18,924 bases of DNA from Pleurotus ostreatus/Saccharomyces cerevisiae fusant (taxonomy: Eukaryota > Opisthokonta), in NCBI GenBank assembly GCA_024196135.1, contig JAMQCK010000429.1:4354-23277 (forward strand). Reading direction: 5' to 3'. This document shows, one piece after another, positions 18,867 to 18,924 of this stretch (within the stretch, counting starts at the first letter, position 1; every line of letters starts with the position of its first letter). The position numbers and the translations under genes were made by a program. The notes beneath the pieces were generated by a model. That model worked only from the letters and a program-made list of their open reading frames with translations. It ran no database searches and was not told where the DNA came from.

Positions 18867-18924
18867 ACTGTGAGATATGCGGGGTAAAGTACGTGAGGGC
18901 ATGTAGTGCCATATGACACATCCT
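18867..18924. other. Unique sequence right of the minisatellite
   Basis: Only 58 bp are available to the window end; nothing is recognised. Confidence 0.4.

Noticed and set aside
1..18924. CRISPR arrays, bacterial operons, riboswitches or prophage genes
   Set aside because: All real genes carry spliceosomal introns, and the only regular arrays are direct tandem repeats without spacers.

Overview
The window looks like nuclear DNA of a filamentous basidiomycete, most likely an Agaricomycete. The signs are many very short GT-AG introns (about 45-65 nt) in every real gene, a transportin gene with fungal-type exon structure, and relics of repeat families that I associate with Agaricomycete genomes. 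There is no bacterial or phage signature. Only one gene is clearly a host housekeeping gene: transportin (karyopherin beta-2, Kap104-like) on the minus strand at 14915-18079. Almost everything left of it is a repeat- and transposon-rich island.

Layout from left to right. Positions 1-656 hold two tandem copies of a 328-bp unit. Positions 1038-6144 are a complete 5107-bp hAT-superfamily DNA transposon, delimited by near-identical terminal inverted repeats starting TAGGGTTGTG and by a perfect 8-bp target-site duplication (TCTCGCGG). It carries two minus-strand genes. The first is a Ulp1-like C48 cysteine protease (4731-5927), interrupted by one in-frame TGA. Only 13 bp further on is a six-exon hAT transposase (1383-4717) that I could splice into an open frame of 1023 codons with the expected D, D and E motifs. 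Positions 6153-9300 are CT-rich and contain a diverged tandem duplication of about 1.15 kb. Positions 9300-11200 hold no gene I can support, apart from a fold-back inverted repeat at 10285-10517.

Positions 11219-11795 are a broken 3' fragment of a protein family I recall as multi-copy in Agaricomycetes. Positions 11842-12660 are an 819-bp TA-flanked, 27-bp-TIR element of Tc1/mariner/pogo type. Positions 12866-13720 are a decayed C-terminal end of a non-LTR retrotransposon (LINE) reverse-transcriptase polyprotein, minus strand. The stretch to 14900 is gene-free. After the transportin gene come four back-to-back, apparently identical 154-bp repeats (18251-18866), which begin about 170 bp upstream of its start codon.

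The most interesting object is the hAT element. It pairs a transposase with a SUMO-protease-like gene on one strand, with practically no intergenic space, and a well-formed intron ends one base before the transposase ATG. How the two proteins are expressed, and whether the protease is still functional, are open questions. All exon boundaries given here were read by eye from splice signals, reading frame and remembered family similarity; no alignment or transcript data were used.
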